A stretch of 64,000 nucleotides of DNA from Histoplasma ohiense (GCA_017607445.1 JAEVHH010000006.1:1984001-2048000), one strand, 5' to 3'; counted from the first letter of the stretch, positions 12,073 to 24,414 are shown. The notes: a model not told the origin generated them from the letters alone. Made by a program: numbers and translations.

Positions 12073-12180
12073 GAGCTGGGCTGCCTCTCAGACACCCGCA
12101 CGAAGGATACACATTTCCAGACTCTCGTAAAAAAGGCAGAGCAGCGAGACAAACCAAATTCCACTATACTCCACCATACC

Positions 12181-13021
12181 ATGCAAGTAGCCATCGCGGG
12201 CGTCGGTGCTCTCGGGCACTATATTCTACGCGCAATTCTCGCACAAGGGAAACATTCTGTGACCATCTTGACACAAGGAGAACCCATCAGTAACTTTTTC
12301 TCAATGAAAAATGCCTATTCTCTCTAAGTTGCAAGATCTCTATAGATACATTATCCCATGTCCTCAGTGCTCTAGTTATAGTAGCTGCTACCATATCATG
12401 TCACTGACAGTTCACATATCAGCACTCTACCGACCTGCGCATCACATGGTGTAAAGTCGACGATAGCAACAACTCCTCACTGGAGGCGGTGCTCCATTGT
12501 ATCGATACATGTATATCAACCGCAGCAGGCTTCGACGACAAAACATTTGCGGAGGGCCAGATAAGATTAGTCAACACATGTATTGCAGTAGGTGTTTGCT
12601 GGTTCATGTCATCAGAGTTCAAGCTCAATCCACACATCTGCAAAGATTGCTATTCTTCTTCAGTTGCAAAGCAGAAAGTACTATCCCATCTTGCCACACT
12701 GGCAGTTTGAGAGAAAATTCAGTGCATGCTATTTACACAGAGGGTCTTTTATGATTATTACTTGCTGATGACTGAGGATGAGAAGAGGCATGTGAGTAGT
12801 GAATGACTGGTGTGCTGATTGGGTTTGATATAGTGGTTGATCTGAAGAACTGTCGTGCGGAACTTGTGGATGGGATGGAGGAGAAGAGAATGCAGTGCAC
12901 AGTGATTGATGATGTTGGGAAGTTTGTGGCCAAGGCTTTGGAGCTGGAGGAGTGGCTGGATCAGTTTATGATATCTGGGGAGAATCTTACTTGCAAGAAA
13001 GGAACTTATTGGGATTTGTGA
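12181..13021 (+). pseudogene. NmrA-like / isoflavone-reductase-type gene, broken
   Basis: Intact relatives are NAD(P)-binding Rossmann proteins of about 300 aa. The first block, 12181-12288, encodes a dinucleotide-binding start (VAIAGVGALGHYI, a GxGxxG loop). The second block is in another frame from about 12420 (TDLRITWCKVDD, then ISTAAGFDDKTFAEGQIRL and the SEFKLNPHI region). It is cut by TGA at 12708-12710, after which the same frame resumes family-like sequence (FYDYY) to about 12800. The third block is in yet another frame at 12803-13021 (CTVIDDVGKFVAKALELEEW, then FMISGENLT) and ends abruptly. So there is at least one in-frame stop, one frame change and a lost C-terminus. No tested splice joins block one to block two in frame. 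Upstream promoter sequence looks preserved, so the loss may be recent. Confidence 0.72.
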
Positions 13022-14107
13022 GAAGGTGAGAGGTATGTATGAAAGATTTGAATTGTGAGAATTCTGAATCCTTGAGCCCACCACTCTGTGAAGAGAAGTT
13101 ATTATTATGTATCGCATATTCATGACAATTGAATTAGGAAAACCATTCAAAATCAAATGCATATCAGTTGCAGATATGGAAAGCAAAATAGAGGAGGCAG
13201 AGAAAGCAAATGACATGATCGGAACATACATATGAACAACACCCCTTTGTATCCTCGAGGGAGACTTTTGGTGGGACAACAAAACTACACAGGGAGTAGA
13301 TATCAAAACCGTTTTTCCAGACGAGAAAATTGAATCCCTGGAAGGATTCCTTCGCTTTGATGAATGGACGGGTTTTAAAGTGTGTGTTTAACTTCTGGGA
13401 ACCAAACGATTCAATGGATTCTAGCAACATTTCTGCTATCCAGCCTAATGCTAAAAAATCGAACCACAGTATGACAATCGAGTTATTTAACAAGGGAGTA
13501 GAATAGATTAAAGGATGTATGTTCAAATGTCTAATGTAGAGCCATTCTATTATTGCCTCAGCTCCAATAACCCGCCTTTTTCAAGGTGAATATTTTCCGT
13601 TTTTATCTAGATAAGTGGGTAGGAATACAAGTTCAAGTTGTCCGGTACTCATGACGGAAGTGTAGCGTCGGGTGGTTTGCAAAACTGGGGTGATCTTTGT
13701 GAGGAGAAAAGGGGAGATAGATAACAATTGTTCGTTACCTACAGGGTAGGTGGTGCGTATGCACTAAACTTATATACAAAATAGCGGCTCTTGGCTGCGT
13801 CCTCATTGACGTCATCGACCGCCCTTAGTCAGTCGTTAGTCATAAGATGGATTAGTCACCAGTCAAACAAGCCGCCTTCGCTCCTTCGCTCCTTCCCCCT
13901 TCGCTTCGCCTTAAACCCCCCAAACCAAACCTGTTCCGTTCCTTCTCCATCTGGCATCTGTCTCCAACGCGTTACTCGATTCGGCCTGCCCTTCGATCTT
14001 CGCAAACATCATTCCTCTTTCGGCCATCCTCTAACCCTATACACTCGATACGTCTTCCTAACTCGACTTCCATCAACTCCTTCGCCAACTCCTGCCCCTT
14101 CGCCGCC
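13022..14107. promoter_or_regulatory. Upstream region and 5' UTR of mcmA
   Basis: No gene is recognised in this 1.1-kb stretch. The last 250 bases are pyrimidine-rich with short CCTTCGCT repeats near 13875-13905, typical of a highly expressed fungal 5' leader. The start codon lies in a perfect gccgccATGG context. Confidence 0.5.
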
Positions 14108-15044
14108 ATGGCTGATATCGCCGCCGCTGTCGCTGACGAGAATCCTTCTCCTCCCCAGGATGACCTCGTCTCCGGAGGCAATGGCGCTGCCACGGCTGCC
14201 GCTGCCGCTGCTGCTGCTGCTGCTGCTGCCGCCGCCGCAGCCGCCGAGAATCGCGGTACTAAACGTCCTCGAGTTAGCAATGCTGGCGAGGACGATGACG
14301 ATGATGAGGATAAACCTGGCCGTGAGCGCCGGAAGATAGAAATCAAGTTCATCCAGGACAAGTCGCGTCGCCATATCACTTTCTCCAAGCGCAAGGCTGG
14401 TATAATGAAGAAGGTCGGTTTCTAGATCAACCACCCTTTCAATGACTTAATAAACTTCCGTTTGCTTTCTCCTTGTCGCATTTCTACGGTCGCCTCGTCT
14501 TATTATTTACGAGTCTCTGCTCTATGGCATGGTAATTGACCTTGTGCTCTTTGTCATCTAGGCGTACGAGTTATCCGTCCTTACTGGCACCCAAGTCTTA
14601 CTCCTCGTCGTATCCGAAACGGGTCTCGTTTACACATTCACCACCCCGAAACTCCAACCTCTCGTCACCAAATCTGAAGGGAAGAACCTTATCCAGGTAT
14701 GTTACCTGTAGGCCACTACCATAGAAAAACACACATAGAAGCTAATTGCCTCCATCTAGGCCTGTTTAAATGCCCCAGAGCCTACCGCCAGCGAAAATGG
14801 CGTCGAGGTCCCCGAAGTACCTCCGGAAGCCCAAGATGATGTCAGCCATGCCAATGTCGCAGGCCAGCAACCCAACATCCCCCGTCCCGGTGGCATGCAT
14901 CCTGGATATATGTCCAGCGAGCACCAGCAACAGATTGCATATTACCAGAACCTCCAACAGCAGCAGCAAGCACAGGCCGGAGGTCAGTATCCAGGTATGC
15001 CAGTTGGTGCACGCCTACCACAGCAACATCAACCCGCTGCATAG
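14108..15044 (+). CDS. mcmA: MADS-box transcription factor McmA (Mcm1)
   Basis: Three exons (14108-14413, 14562-14696, 14760-15044) give 241 aa. Mcm1-type MADS factors bind CC(A/T)6GG boxes as dimers and work with partner proteins in mating, cell-cycle and development genes. The MADS domain runs from about residue 75 to 130: RRKIEIKFI, SRRHITFSKRKAGIMKK, then AYELSVLTGTQVLLLVVSE across intron 1, and the SAM extension ends with NLIQACLNAPEP across intron 2. An acidic run (EDDDDDED) just before the domain is also found in yeast Mcm1. Odd feature: a polyalanine tract of about 18 residues near residue 36-54, coded by mixed GCT/GCC triplets. The tail is Gln-rich (QQQQQ). The intron 1 donor GTCGGT is weak, but the protein junction is exact. 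Confidence 0.93.
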
Positions 15045-17757
15045 GTTTCCTATCTCTTTATCCTTTATTATCTTTTTCTTATCATCGCCGCGTTTCCTCA
15101 TTCCGGTTTCTATCATTGTTTCTGTTTCTTCAATGGCTGGCGTAAGGATGTGCTGCAAACTTGGTTTATTTTCTCTCTCTTTCTCTATCTCTTTCTCTCT
15201 CTCCATTTTCGCTTCTATCCTGTACCTTTTTTCCCTAATTCTTTTCTTTTTTCTCCCTTTTGCGTGGATTGCGCCTCGTTTTTTGTTTAATACCCAACTG
15301 GCAAAATGTCAGCCATGGCCACATCCACCTCAACCACGCTACGCTTATGGGCTCAATGAGAATGACGAAGGAGAAAAATCTGTCAAGCGGCATGACGTTT
15401 TGTCTTTACCATTGCCTATATATTACCCCCTCTGATTTTCATCCCTCACTGGTCACACAAACACACCCACACACACATGATGATGAATGGCTTCGGTTCA
15501 GCCAGCGAAAATAAAATATCTTCAACGAGGGCAAAACAAACATCGACTTGCTCCTTCTCTCTTGCTACTTTCTATCAAAAAATGTTTTTCTTTTCGTTTT
15601 GTTTTCTATACTTGATTTTTTCAGTTCTCAGTTCCCTACGTTTATTGTTGAATTATTTCAAATTTTGGCCCCCAATCCCCACCAAGCCCACATCAATTTT
15701 TCCTTCAAAATATCCCAGCCAGCCAGCCATCTCGTTTACATTTCACATACTATTGAGCACATGCCCGTATACACACATGACCCCTACACAGACAAAGTCC
15801 GACATGGCCACTAACGTGCCCATGTCAACAGAATAACATGAACACACACAATCAATATAGGGAAAAACATGGAAAGCCATGGAATACGTGGGGTTGGGAT
15901 ATTGATATATGAATATCTGGATATGGATATGGAGAATAGGACAATACCAATATGGAAGGCAGGAAACTTCTAAATATATATTTAATATATTGCGGTATTG
16001 CAAGGTGGGGAAACGAAATACAACGGAAAAAATAAAATAAAATTAAAAACCGACGGGAAGTTCTCCTCCACAGACTATGCAGTGAAAAGAAGGAGGAAGG
16101 GAGAGGCGTAAGGCCGGACCGAATGGCGTTTTTCAATTTTTCATTTTTTTTTTTTTTTTTTTTCATTTTCCAAGTGGCGTTCTTTTGTTATTATTTTTAC
16201 GGTTATTGTTATGTGTGTGTGCGCGATTGTGCGTGTTTTCGAGTTCGATCCATCCGCACCCTTTGCAATGATTACCGTTTCACCACCGCAACCTGCCGTC
16301 CTCGGTCTCCTGCATTCCTCCCCATCCCTTCCCCTGAACCCTCTCTCTACTTCCGGTTCCATTCGGTGCGGTTCGATGCATAGTGTGTATGCCCTCCTTT
16401 GGAATGCTCCCGGGGAGTTTTCAGGCCCAGATGGCAACAGGCCGGGGTAGGGCCAAAACAGACTGGTATGGGTGGAAAGGTCATCGGACACCGGACACCA
16501 GGTGAGGGTGATGCGACAAGGGAAATAATCAGAAGCGGGTGCCTTCCTTTCTTTTGTGGTATGTCTGTTGAAATATTCCAGGAAGCAAATAAGTGCAGGA
16601 GTAAGTCTTTGTTTTATTTTTTTTTTTTTTCTTCTCTTATTAGCAAAAGGAAGTATCTGAGGGGCTAGTTGTTGGGATTTGTATTTTTTTTTCTGTTCTG
16701 TTTTCTTTTCTTAGGGGATTGTTTGTGATGGGTCATATATTTTATAATTTTTTTTCCTGGCCTGCCTTTTGCTTTGTTTTTTTCCGCTCTTTTTACGTAT
16801 GTATTTTTTTTTTGCTCCCCCTTTCTGTCAATTGTATCTTAGCCAGGTAGGTAGTTAGGATGGGATTTTTTTCATTTATATGAGTATCTATGAGTATGTT
16901 TTTTTTTTTTTCTTCATTATTCTATTCTTTTAATATTTAGTTCTTTAATTGAATCTCTTGCTTGTGTGTATGGTTTGATTCTAAATAGAACCGACAGACG
17001 TATATTCCACCTTTTTATTTATTTCATTTTGAATTTATTTTGAATTATTCGCCGAAGCTCCTCATTTATTCTGCTTTGGTCAGGCTTGTTTCCTGTAAAT
17101 ATTTCAATCAATGCGAAAATTTTGCATATTTGTTCGAGGATTTTAGTATGTGGCTTCCTGGACTATGTAACTATATCAAGATTGAATTAATTTCCAGGAT
17201 CCGAATTGCGCAAATGAATGAAGAATGAATGAATGAATTGAGGGGCTATTTGGTGATTTTGTATATACTGCTGTGTTTTTCCTTGGGGGATTCTTTTATC
17301 GCCTACGTGTAAGCTGTGCTATGAATCATGTGCTGCTATCTTTCGCCTGCGCATTATATTTTCATGGGCATGTACGGATGGGAATGTAAGTGAGATTTTA
17401 TGCTGTGCTCTGGCAGTCATGTAGAATGTTCTCTCTCGGAGTATGGGAGAAAGAAACGTACAAAACAATGGCGTATCTTATTTGGAAATAGTAGTGTGCT
17501 GCAAACGGTGGTATGCTGGTATGCAGACAGGCTCATCATGACAACCAACAGACAAACACGCTCATACATCCCTTACACATGCAGACAACAGTGTAAACGT
17601 AACGCGGACATTTCATACGTTGCACGCATCTCAGAAACGAGCAAAATCCAATTAATTCGACCAATGAGTCAACGCCCATCTATACCTATCCTGTCCTATT
17701 CCCAATCCAATCTATCTATCCGGTGATTCACCTCCATCGCGATCACCGCCCTCATCT
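15045..17757. other. Long T-rich spacer between converging genes
   Basis: This 2.7-kb stretch lies between the 3' ends of mcmA and the NIPA-type transporter gene. It is unusually T-rich on the + strand, with T20 at 16144-16163, T14 at 16617-16630 and further runs near 16810 and 16898. Some is probably long 3' UTR. No protein motif was found in its open frames. Confidence 0.5.
16144..16163 (+). repeat. T20 homopolymer
   Basis: A run of 20 T lies in the spacer downstream of mcmA. On the opposite strand it is an A run. Confidence 0.85.
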
Positions 17758-19939
17758 CTATTTCCCCCGGGCCCCTCTCATGAAGCCTACTAACGGCCCT
17801 AGCCAGCGCAATGGGCCAGTGAATTGCGATCGATCTTGAGATCTCTGCTCCTCACTGGAGTTGCCACGGCCACCCGGGCCCGCATTGGTATCAGCTTGAA
17901 CACCATCGACGCCCCCATAGACACCACCAACACCCGCAGGCGTACTACTAACATCCCTCGGTATCACTGCGTCCCGATAATTGACAACAAGCGGTGACGA
18001 CACGAGCCGTTGTTCGCCACTGTTGTTGGTATCACGATTACGGAGCAGAGGACGCCGAAGGCGCGACGGCGAGCTCCAGGTCCACGACGTGGAACGGAGG
18101 GATCTGCGAACCTGCTGCCCGTGGCCATTCAGCCTTGCTGGAGATGGAGAAGGAGAGGATGGGTCGTTGATACTGATGTTGTTATTGTTCTCGTTGCCGT
18201 CGTTGCGGCTGGATGAACGGTATTTATTGCGTGTGATGTTGAAATGGGATGAGATGCCGCTCGTACTGCGGTGCCGTTTGTGTGGGGAAATAATAGGGCT
18301 GTAAGGAAGTATGGGGGAGGAGGGCTGTGTGAGGGATTCAAGATCGAGGTTGTCCTCGGAATCGTCGAGCTCAGCCCAGATTTCGGCTGTTTCAAGGCTT
18401 GTTTGGGTGTTGCGGCGGATATTGGGAGAGAGATCGGTTAGCGTACGCGTGTGACGGCGGGAAGGCGAAGGGGGTTTCTGTTGTTGCTTTCTAGGTTTTT
18501 GCGCTTGCAGTTGTCGTGTTTGGAGAAGAGGTTGACGTTCTCCCAAGGCTGTTTCTTCGTCCTCGGGGTAGTATGTGTATTCTGGAAGGGTGGGCTGCTC
18601 TTCGAGTAAACCAAGGCCAGAAGTTAGCGATGGGGGCGGTCCAACTGATACTGTTCCCGGGTGGGGGGTGACGGGCTCCAATCTCCAGGATAAACAGAGA
18701 ACGCCAGATAAGAGGATTATGGTTCCTAGTGCTATAAGGCCCGCATGAAAGCCCGAAAGTCGCGAGCCTTGATGGAAATATATAAGCCCGTCCAGAATTG
18801 CTATAACATTGTATATGCAAAAGACGTATGGGTAAAGAATGCTGGTGCTGCACAGCTTGAGGCCGCAATGCATGTAATACAGTGGTGTTAAAGCAAACAC
18901 AACAAGGGTCAGTAGGATGATCCAGGACTGCCATCGGTTGAATTGGTTCATGCGATCTATTACGGTACGGACTATCAGCTCGACAGCTAATTTCGCGAAC
19001 AGAAGCGAGTGTGCGGACAGAATGCCGCTGACAGATCCGTACATCATCCCACGAAGCACTTTTATGCGCGGACTGTGGTTGCCGTGGAGAGAAGGAGTAT
19101 ATAATATAGGTATACAATATTTCCTAATCCACTCTCGAGTTTGACCCGGGGTAGAGATAAGTCTCAGCATGCGGGCGCCCAGAAGGGTTATTGCTACAAG
19201 GACGGCTGTAGCGGCCATCCACAGTATAAATGGGCGGCGACCAAGCAAGACCAGCAGCTGGTCCAGGGTATGTGCAGGCTCTCCAATCGCGCCGAATATG
19301 CCGATCATGACAGCTCCGATAGATACAAGGATAGTGCCAAAGATGGAATAACGGGTGAACGGCTCCCCAAGGATCAAGGCTGCGAATATCGTATTAAAGA
19401 CGAGGCCGGCCTAAAAGAGGCTGATGTTAAGTTTCCCCCATCTTATATGTGCCCAAGGGATATGGAGTTTAGACCTACCGCTTGTAGAGTGGATAGCACG
19501 GGGAGAGGTAGGGTTGTGATCTGGATTGTGCTCCCGATGATATTGGAGATGACGAACATGGACATTCCCACCTAAACTTCTTCTCAGTATATGCTGTCGC
19601 ATCCAACAATCAAACCCCAGATACACTTTCTCTCACCTGCCATCGTCGCCGTTTGTATGGCGGCCTGCGCAAATCGTAAGGGCTCTTCTCATCTTCGAGC
19701 ATATGCGACTTGCGCTGCAAGGTAAGCCCAATGGCTTGGAGACTCGTTGATACTAAACCGACAAGAACTCCAATCTAACCAAGCATTAAAAACGTGTATA
19801 AGAAGTAGATTAGGGAGCAAATATCTATATACCACAATGCTTCCACCCGGCGACAAGCCCCCTAACTGGCCCATCTCCTGGTATCGTCATGCACGGGCGG
19901 GGACAGGATGGGGTGGTCCGTGGCGGGAACATCGACCAT
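17758..19939 (-). CDS. NIPA-type (DMT superfamily) Mg2+ transporter
   Basis: Exons 19637-19774, 19479-19571 and 17758-19410 join in frame; a short first exon begins at the ATG at 19939, but its donor is uncertain (GTTAGG near 19863 or GTGCAT slightly earlier). The product is about 650 aa. The NIPA/DUF803 domain shows the expected blocks: GVLVGLVSTSLQAIGL then LQRKSH in TM1, MSMFVISNIIGS in TM2, LPLPVLSTLQA|AGLVFNTIFAALILGEPFT at the next splice, and about eight to nine membrane spans in all, ending near LSGVLCLSWRL. The family imports Mg2+ and related cations; its localisation is not clear here. The last about 300 residues form a disordered cytosolic tail rich in Ser, Arg and Asn, with an acidic patch. 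The gene is divergent from the V-ATPase E gene. Confidence 0.85.
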
Positions 19940-20398
19940 GAGGCTATATGTAGAGCAAAAGCATTACTAGAATTGGATGAAAGGTATCTATGGAGCATAA
20001 AGGAGCTCACACAGATATAGGTGCAGCTGTATAGATGTGAATGAAGGTGTAGATGTAGGGGTGTAACGACTGTGTGTCTTCGAGCGACATCGCTGCTGGG
20101 TCCAGGAACAACGCTAACTAGCCGGGGGACAGATGATCAGGAGCCGCAGTGCCATCTCACCACCCACTTCCTTGATAGAGCGCGCATGTTCAACAACATC
20201 TACAGCTACGCACGACACGATCACAGGCGCACCTACATTGGCTCCGCTTGTTACTTCTGAGGGGGGACTTCAGCTTCTTCTGCCGTACAAACCCTTGGAG
20301 AGCTCATAATTACTCCTACTTGCCATTCCATATTTCATATCTGTCAACTACTCCCATCCCCGCATATCACCAGCTTCAACCATCCACACTCGGTCAAA
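19940..20398. promoter_or_regulatory. Divergent promoter, NIPA transporter / vma4
   Basis: This 459-bp spacer lies between two head-to-head genes. It must hold the vma4 promoter and the 5' part of the transporter gene. The 90 bases before the vma4 ATG are pyrimidine-rich. No TATA box stands out. Confidence 0.55.
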
Positions 20399-21324
20399 AT
20401 GTCACAAAGCCATGCGCTCTCGGATGACCAGGTAGTCCTTTCTGTAAATTATGAAAGCAACCAAGAATGCAAGAAAGAGAATTCCACGCCTAGCTAACCA
20501 CGACTTCCCAAATGCCAGGTGGCGGGCGAACTCCGCAAAATGACCGCCTTCATCCGCCAAGAAGCCCTCGAGAAAGCCCGCGAAATCCAACTCAAAGCTG
20601 ACGAGGAATTCGCCATCGAGAAATCCAAACTTGTCCGTCAAGAGACTGCCGCTATCGACCTGCTCTATGAAAAGAAGTTCAAACAAGCCGCAATGTCCCA
20701 GCAAATCACCCGCTCCACCCTCGCCAATAAAACCCGTCTTCGCGTCCTCACGGCCCGCCAAGCATTGCTCGATGAGCTGTTTGACCAGGCCAGGGAGCAG
20801 TTAGCGAATGCGGCTACAAATGCGAAGGGATTCAGGGGGAGTGGTGGAGACGGGTATCAGGCTACGTTGAAGGGCCTGGTGTTGGAGGGGTTATATGCCT
20901 TGAATGAGAAGAAGGTGGAGGTTAGGGCGCGAAAGAAAGATTGCGGGATTGTTAAGAAAGCGATTGAAGATGCGAAGAAGGAGTTTAAAGATCAAGCCGG
21001 CAAAGAAGTTGCGGTCGACCTTCTGGAGAATGATCCGCTGCCTGAGGAATCGTAGGTTCCCTTACCTTGTGTTGCTTATGGGCGTATCATCTCTGATGGA
21101 CAATTTCTTTTTTCCCTTACGGCGCAGTTCCGGCTGTTTGCGTTGTTGCTAACTTCTCTTCTCTAATTTCCAGAGCCGGTGGCGTCTTCATCGTCGGCAC
21201 GGCGGGCAAGATTGACATCAACAACACCTTCGAAGAAAGGCTGCGGTTGCTTGAAATCGATGCCCTTCCTTCTGTTCGAGAAACGCTGTTCGGCAAGAAT
21301 AAGAACCGCAAGTTCTATGATTAA
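20399..21324 (+). CDS. vma4: V-type ATPase subunit E
   Basis: Three exons (20399-20431, 20519-21051, 21174-21324) join to 238 aa, close to the usual 226-233. Subunit E is part of the peripheral stalk that holds the V1 catalytic head to the membrane sector of the vacuolar proton pump. The N-terminal half is one long charged coiled coil (ELRKMTAFIRQEALEKA, then IEKSKLVRQETAAIDLLYEKK). The C-terminal globular domain has the conserved GGVFIVGTAGKIDINNTFEERL motif, which lies in exon 3, and the protein ends LFGKNKNRKFYD as in other fungi. Exon 1 encodes only 11 residues (MSQSHALSDDQ). Every junction keeps frame. This is one of the best supported genes in the window. Confidence 0.95.
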
Positions 21325-21933
21325 ACGGCCTAGACCATTTCCTTTGTCTTGTTAAAGACTTTCTTTCTTTTCCCTTAGCTTGGTACGTCCTTGACGGGTT
21401 CTTTTTCCCTGGTTTATGGATGCAATTTTGAATCCAAGTTGCCTTTTTATTTAGTATGTTTGCTTCGTTTTCTTACCTCAGCTATTGCAACTTGTTTCAT
21501 TAATATCTCTTTCTCTGGCGATAGGCGCTATTGTATTTCTGTTGTTTTCAAATTGTCGACGTATGAAACCAGTATTTGTAGTGGGGTTTTAGATCGGCCC
21601 AAGGCGCTTTCTTCAGTCCTTCCTTCGGCCTGGGCTGGCTCTCAGGGTTTAGGCATGCATCTATATACTTGGTTGTTGTATTTGATGTTCTAGAACTATG
21701 TACCACTTCTTGAAGGGGGGTGGGATAATATTTTAATAGTAGTCAAGGAATAGTTACACCCGGCTTCTGAACGGGCACATCCCATGTCTTCATCTCTTCG
21801 ATTTTATGCCCAATACTAGATATTATTGTCTTATTTATCGTTATTCCATATTTCTATCAATAACATTGTTCTCAAAAATGAAAAGGATATAATGGGGACA
21901 CTCGGAAAATGACAATCATTCATCTGGAGAAAT
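21325..21933. other. Convergent 3' spacer after vma4
   Basis: This 0.6-kb stretch lies between the stop codons of vma4 and the 701-aa gene. It is T-rich and should hold both 3' UTRs. I see nothing else. Confidence 0.55.
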
Positions 21934-24414
21934 TCAATGCTGTAGAGCACCTAAAGCCCCGTTTCCAGCATCCTGAACCACACCGTACTCATGTATCTTC
22001 TTTTGATGCTTATCTGCCTCTCCCTTCTCCCCTTCCGTCTTCACAAACCACTGCTTTGGCGGCCTCTGCCTCGTCCGCACCCCATACGTAAGGCGATAAT
22101 ACAACGCTTGTAACCGCTCCCTCGTCTCTGATCTCCGCAAGTGCGACGCCCCCGAATCCCTGATTGCCGAGAAGATGGCCTTGATACAATCCGCCAACTC
22201 GTCTACGGCGGCGTTGAATTGATGTTCGGCCCCCCTGTCTACTTCGCCGTTCTTGTTTACGAATGAGGGTATGGTCGTGCCGGAATCGATGGCTATGTCC
22301 AGGATGGAAGTCAGCGCGTGTAGTTCCCAGAAATTGAATTGATCGTTGGATCCATTGGAGCGCATGTTTGTGTTGAAGCGTAGGTCGTGTTTGAGGTATT
22401 TGGTCAGGCTGGGAAGATCGAAGAGCTGGCTTTTGGGCCGGTCGAGGAAGGAAGGATCGCAATAGAACCACGCCCAGGCGAGGCGGCAACGGAAGAGGGC
22501 AACGCGAGGGCTGGTGGGGAGGATATTGCTTAGGAGTTGGTTTTGGAGTTCGACCTCGTTTATGGTTTTGAAGAGGTGTAGAGAGAGATTTCGAAGCTGA
22601 GGTAGGTATTTGGTCAATTTGAAAGCATTTTTTAAGGAGGGTTAGTAAGCTAGACGTATATAGCACTTACTGTTTGATCTGGTATTGTAATAGGATTTGC
22701 AAGGTTGGTTGTTATGAAGTTTTGTACTTCAACGCATATGAGACAGTCGTTCATGACTGCCTCGTCTATCGCAAGTCGAAGGGTGATTTTAAGAGCATGT
22801 TGCCGGGTGTCGTCATTGAACCTGATTCGAAACAGTTAGAGGGCAACCAATATAGATGGGCTGAGTGAGAAAGTCACTTGCTTTTCTGATAGAACACGTA
22901 AGAGTTCTAATACTGATAGGAGGTTTCGAGTATCCCGATTCCAGTATTCTAGAGAGCAAAGTGTTAGCTATACGAATCGATTATAGTAAAAACGTCGAAG
23001 TCTTACCATCAGAGATATGGTGATCGGGTTTTAGACTGATAGAGACGTCTAATGCAGCCTGTCTTGCTCCGAGGTTTCGAAAAAGCTGATCGATATGGCT
23101 TGGGGTTATTAACGACGAAATGCGTCCCGCAGATGATTGCTAGAATAGTCAGCGGTATTGCGTTCAGCCAGAATACTTTTCGAAGCATACCTCCAATACT
23201 GCGACATTTACCGATTGCATGTAACCATCCTGCCCCGTGAGGACTGCAAACATGTTAATACACAAATTACGATGAAGAAGACAATAGAATCAGGCAAACA
23301 GACCAGTTTGTAGCAACCACAGTAACACCTCGTCAGGGAGTATCATGCTCGATAACCTGTTCGAGACGATTCCGGAGATGAATGCTGGACCACGCGTTTC
23401 AGGGTCTAAGATGCATTAATACAAGTGCGAGGCAAATTTGTAGCGACAGGCAGAAGCTCTCTAACCCTCTAGATTACATTCCCACGACGCAGGCTGTATC
23501 CACCCCGAAGGAAACCTCGGATATGGTACAACTGGCGTGTTTTCTTCAAAGAACAGCCAGGTCTTCCTTGTCGCGAACGTTTCTGTCCGCTCAACCGCAT
23601 CCTTCAGTCGCTGAATCCCTTTGGTATCCGTCTCATCCTCGACAGCTGCAGCTAGTAGATCAGCACGCAGGACACCACGGCACCTTTCGGGTTGCAATTT
23701 TGGCAGCAGGCCCTGCTTTATTTTCGCAACTTTGGCTTCGGTCGCTTTATCATTGGCTGCGTCTGCGACAAGTGTGTCCAGAGAAAATTGATACTTCGGC
23801 AAATCTTTGCGGTCATTGAGTTTTAGAGAGCTGGGACCTGAAAGAAGCTGTTGAAGTTTGCTAGGGCGCCCGGCGTCGGTATTGTTCCTACCAGGTCTGG
23901 GAGAGTGGGACGATGAGGAAAGAGGCTGCACTGAGGCTGGAGGTTGTAGAAATCGGGCTAATAGATCTTCTGCCGATTCTATATCTGAGAGAGAGTCCGT
24001 ATCCTCGTCTGAATTTGTCACAATCACTTTACCATCTCTCACAATGCGCTGGGAGAAGGAATTGAAGCTGGTCGTGAATGTATTTGTTAGTTGATGTTCT
24101 CCATCCCGAGATTGGGATGGGTTATTCTGTTGCACATCCCTGCCGGAAGATGAATCATCGTCCGTATGTTGAGAGACTTGGGGCAAGGTTCGGTCGTCCT
24201 TTATCTGCGAGGCCCCTTGTCTCAGGGGAACGGGAGAGACAAATGCGTGGGACGACAACGCAGATGACAACGGGGACGATAAACCAGACTGTGAGACCAC
24301 AGATGTGCTATCATCATCTAATCTGCCACTTGGAGTCCTGGTTCGAAGACAAGCGTTCTGCTGGGAAGGAGAACTATCCTGATGCCGACCGGAGCTGCTG
24401 TGGCTGGTTGACAT
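21934..24414 (-). CDS. Conserved fungal protein, function unknown (701 aa)
   Basis: Seven exons (23478-24414, 23304-23405, 23191-23243, 23007-23139, 22882-22948, 22671-22821, 21934-22596) join to 701 aa with every phase matching, which is strong evidence of a real gene. The first about 200 residues are Ser-rich and disordered, with an acidic SDEDTDSLSDIESAEDLL stretch. The rest is predicted to be all-helical: ITPSHIDQLFRNLGARQ, LLSVLELLRVLSE, LKITLRLAIDEAVM and so on, like a HEAT-type scaffold. Intron 5 appears to use a GC donor (GCAAGT), the only one that restores frame. I do not recognise the family with confidence. A disordered head followed by a helical solenoid recalls the Nse5/Nse6 loader of the SMC5/6 complex, but that is a guess. 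Confidence 0.75.

Noticed and set aside
13972..14434. Two 140-codon frames on the - strand across mcmA exon 1
   Set aside because: They are antisense to a secure MADS-box exon and their Ala/Gly/Ser runs come from the triplet repeat.
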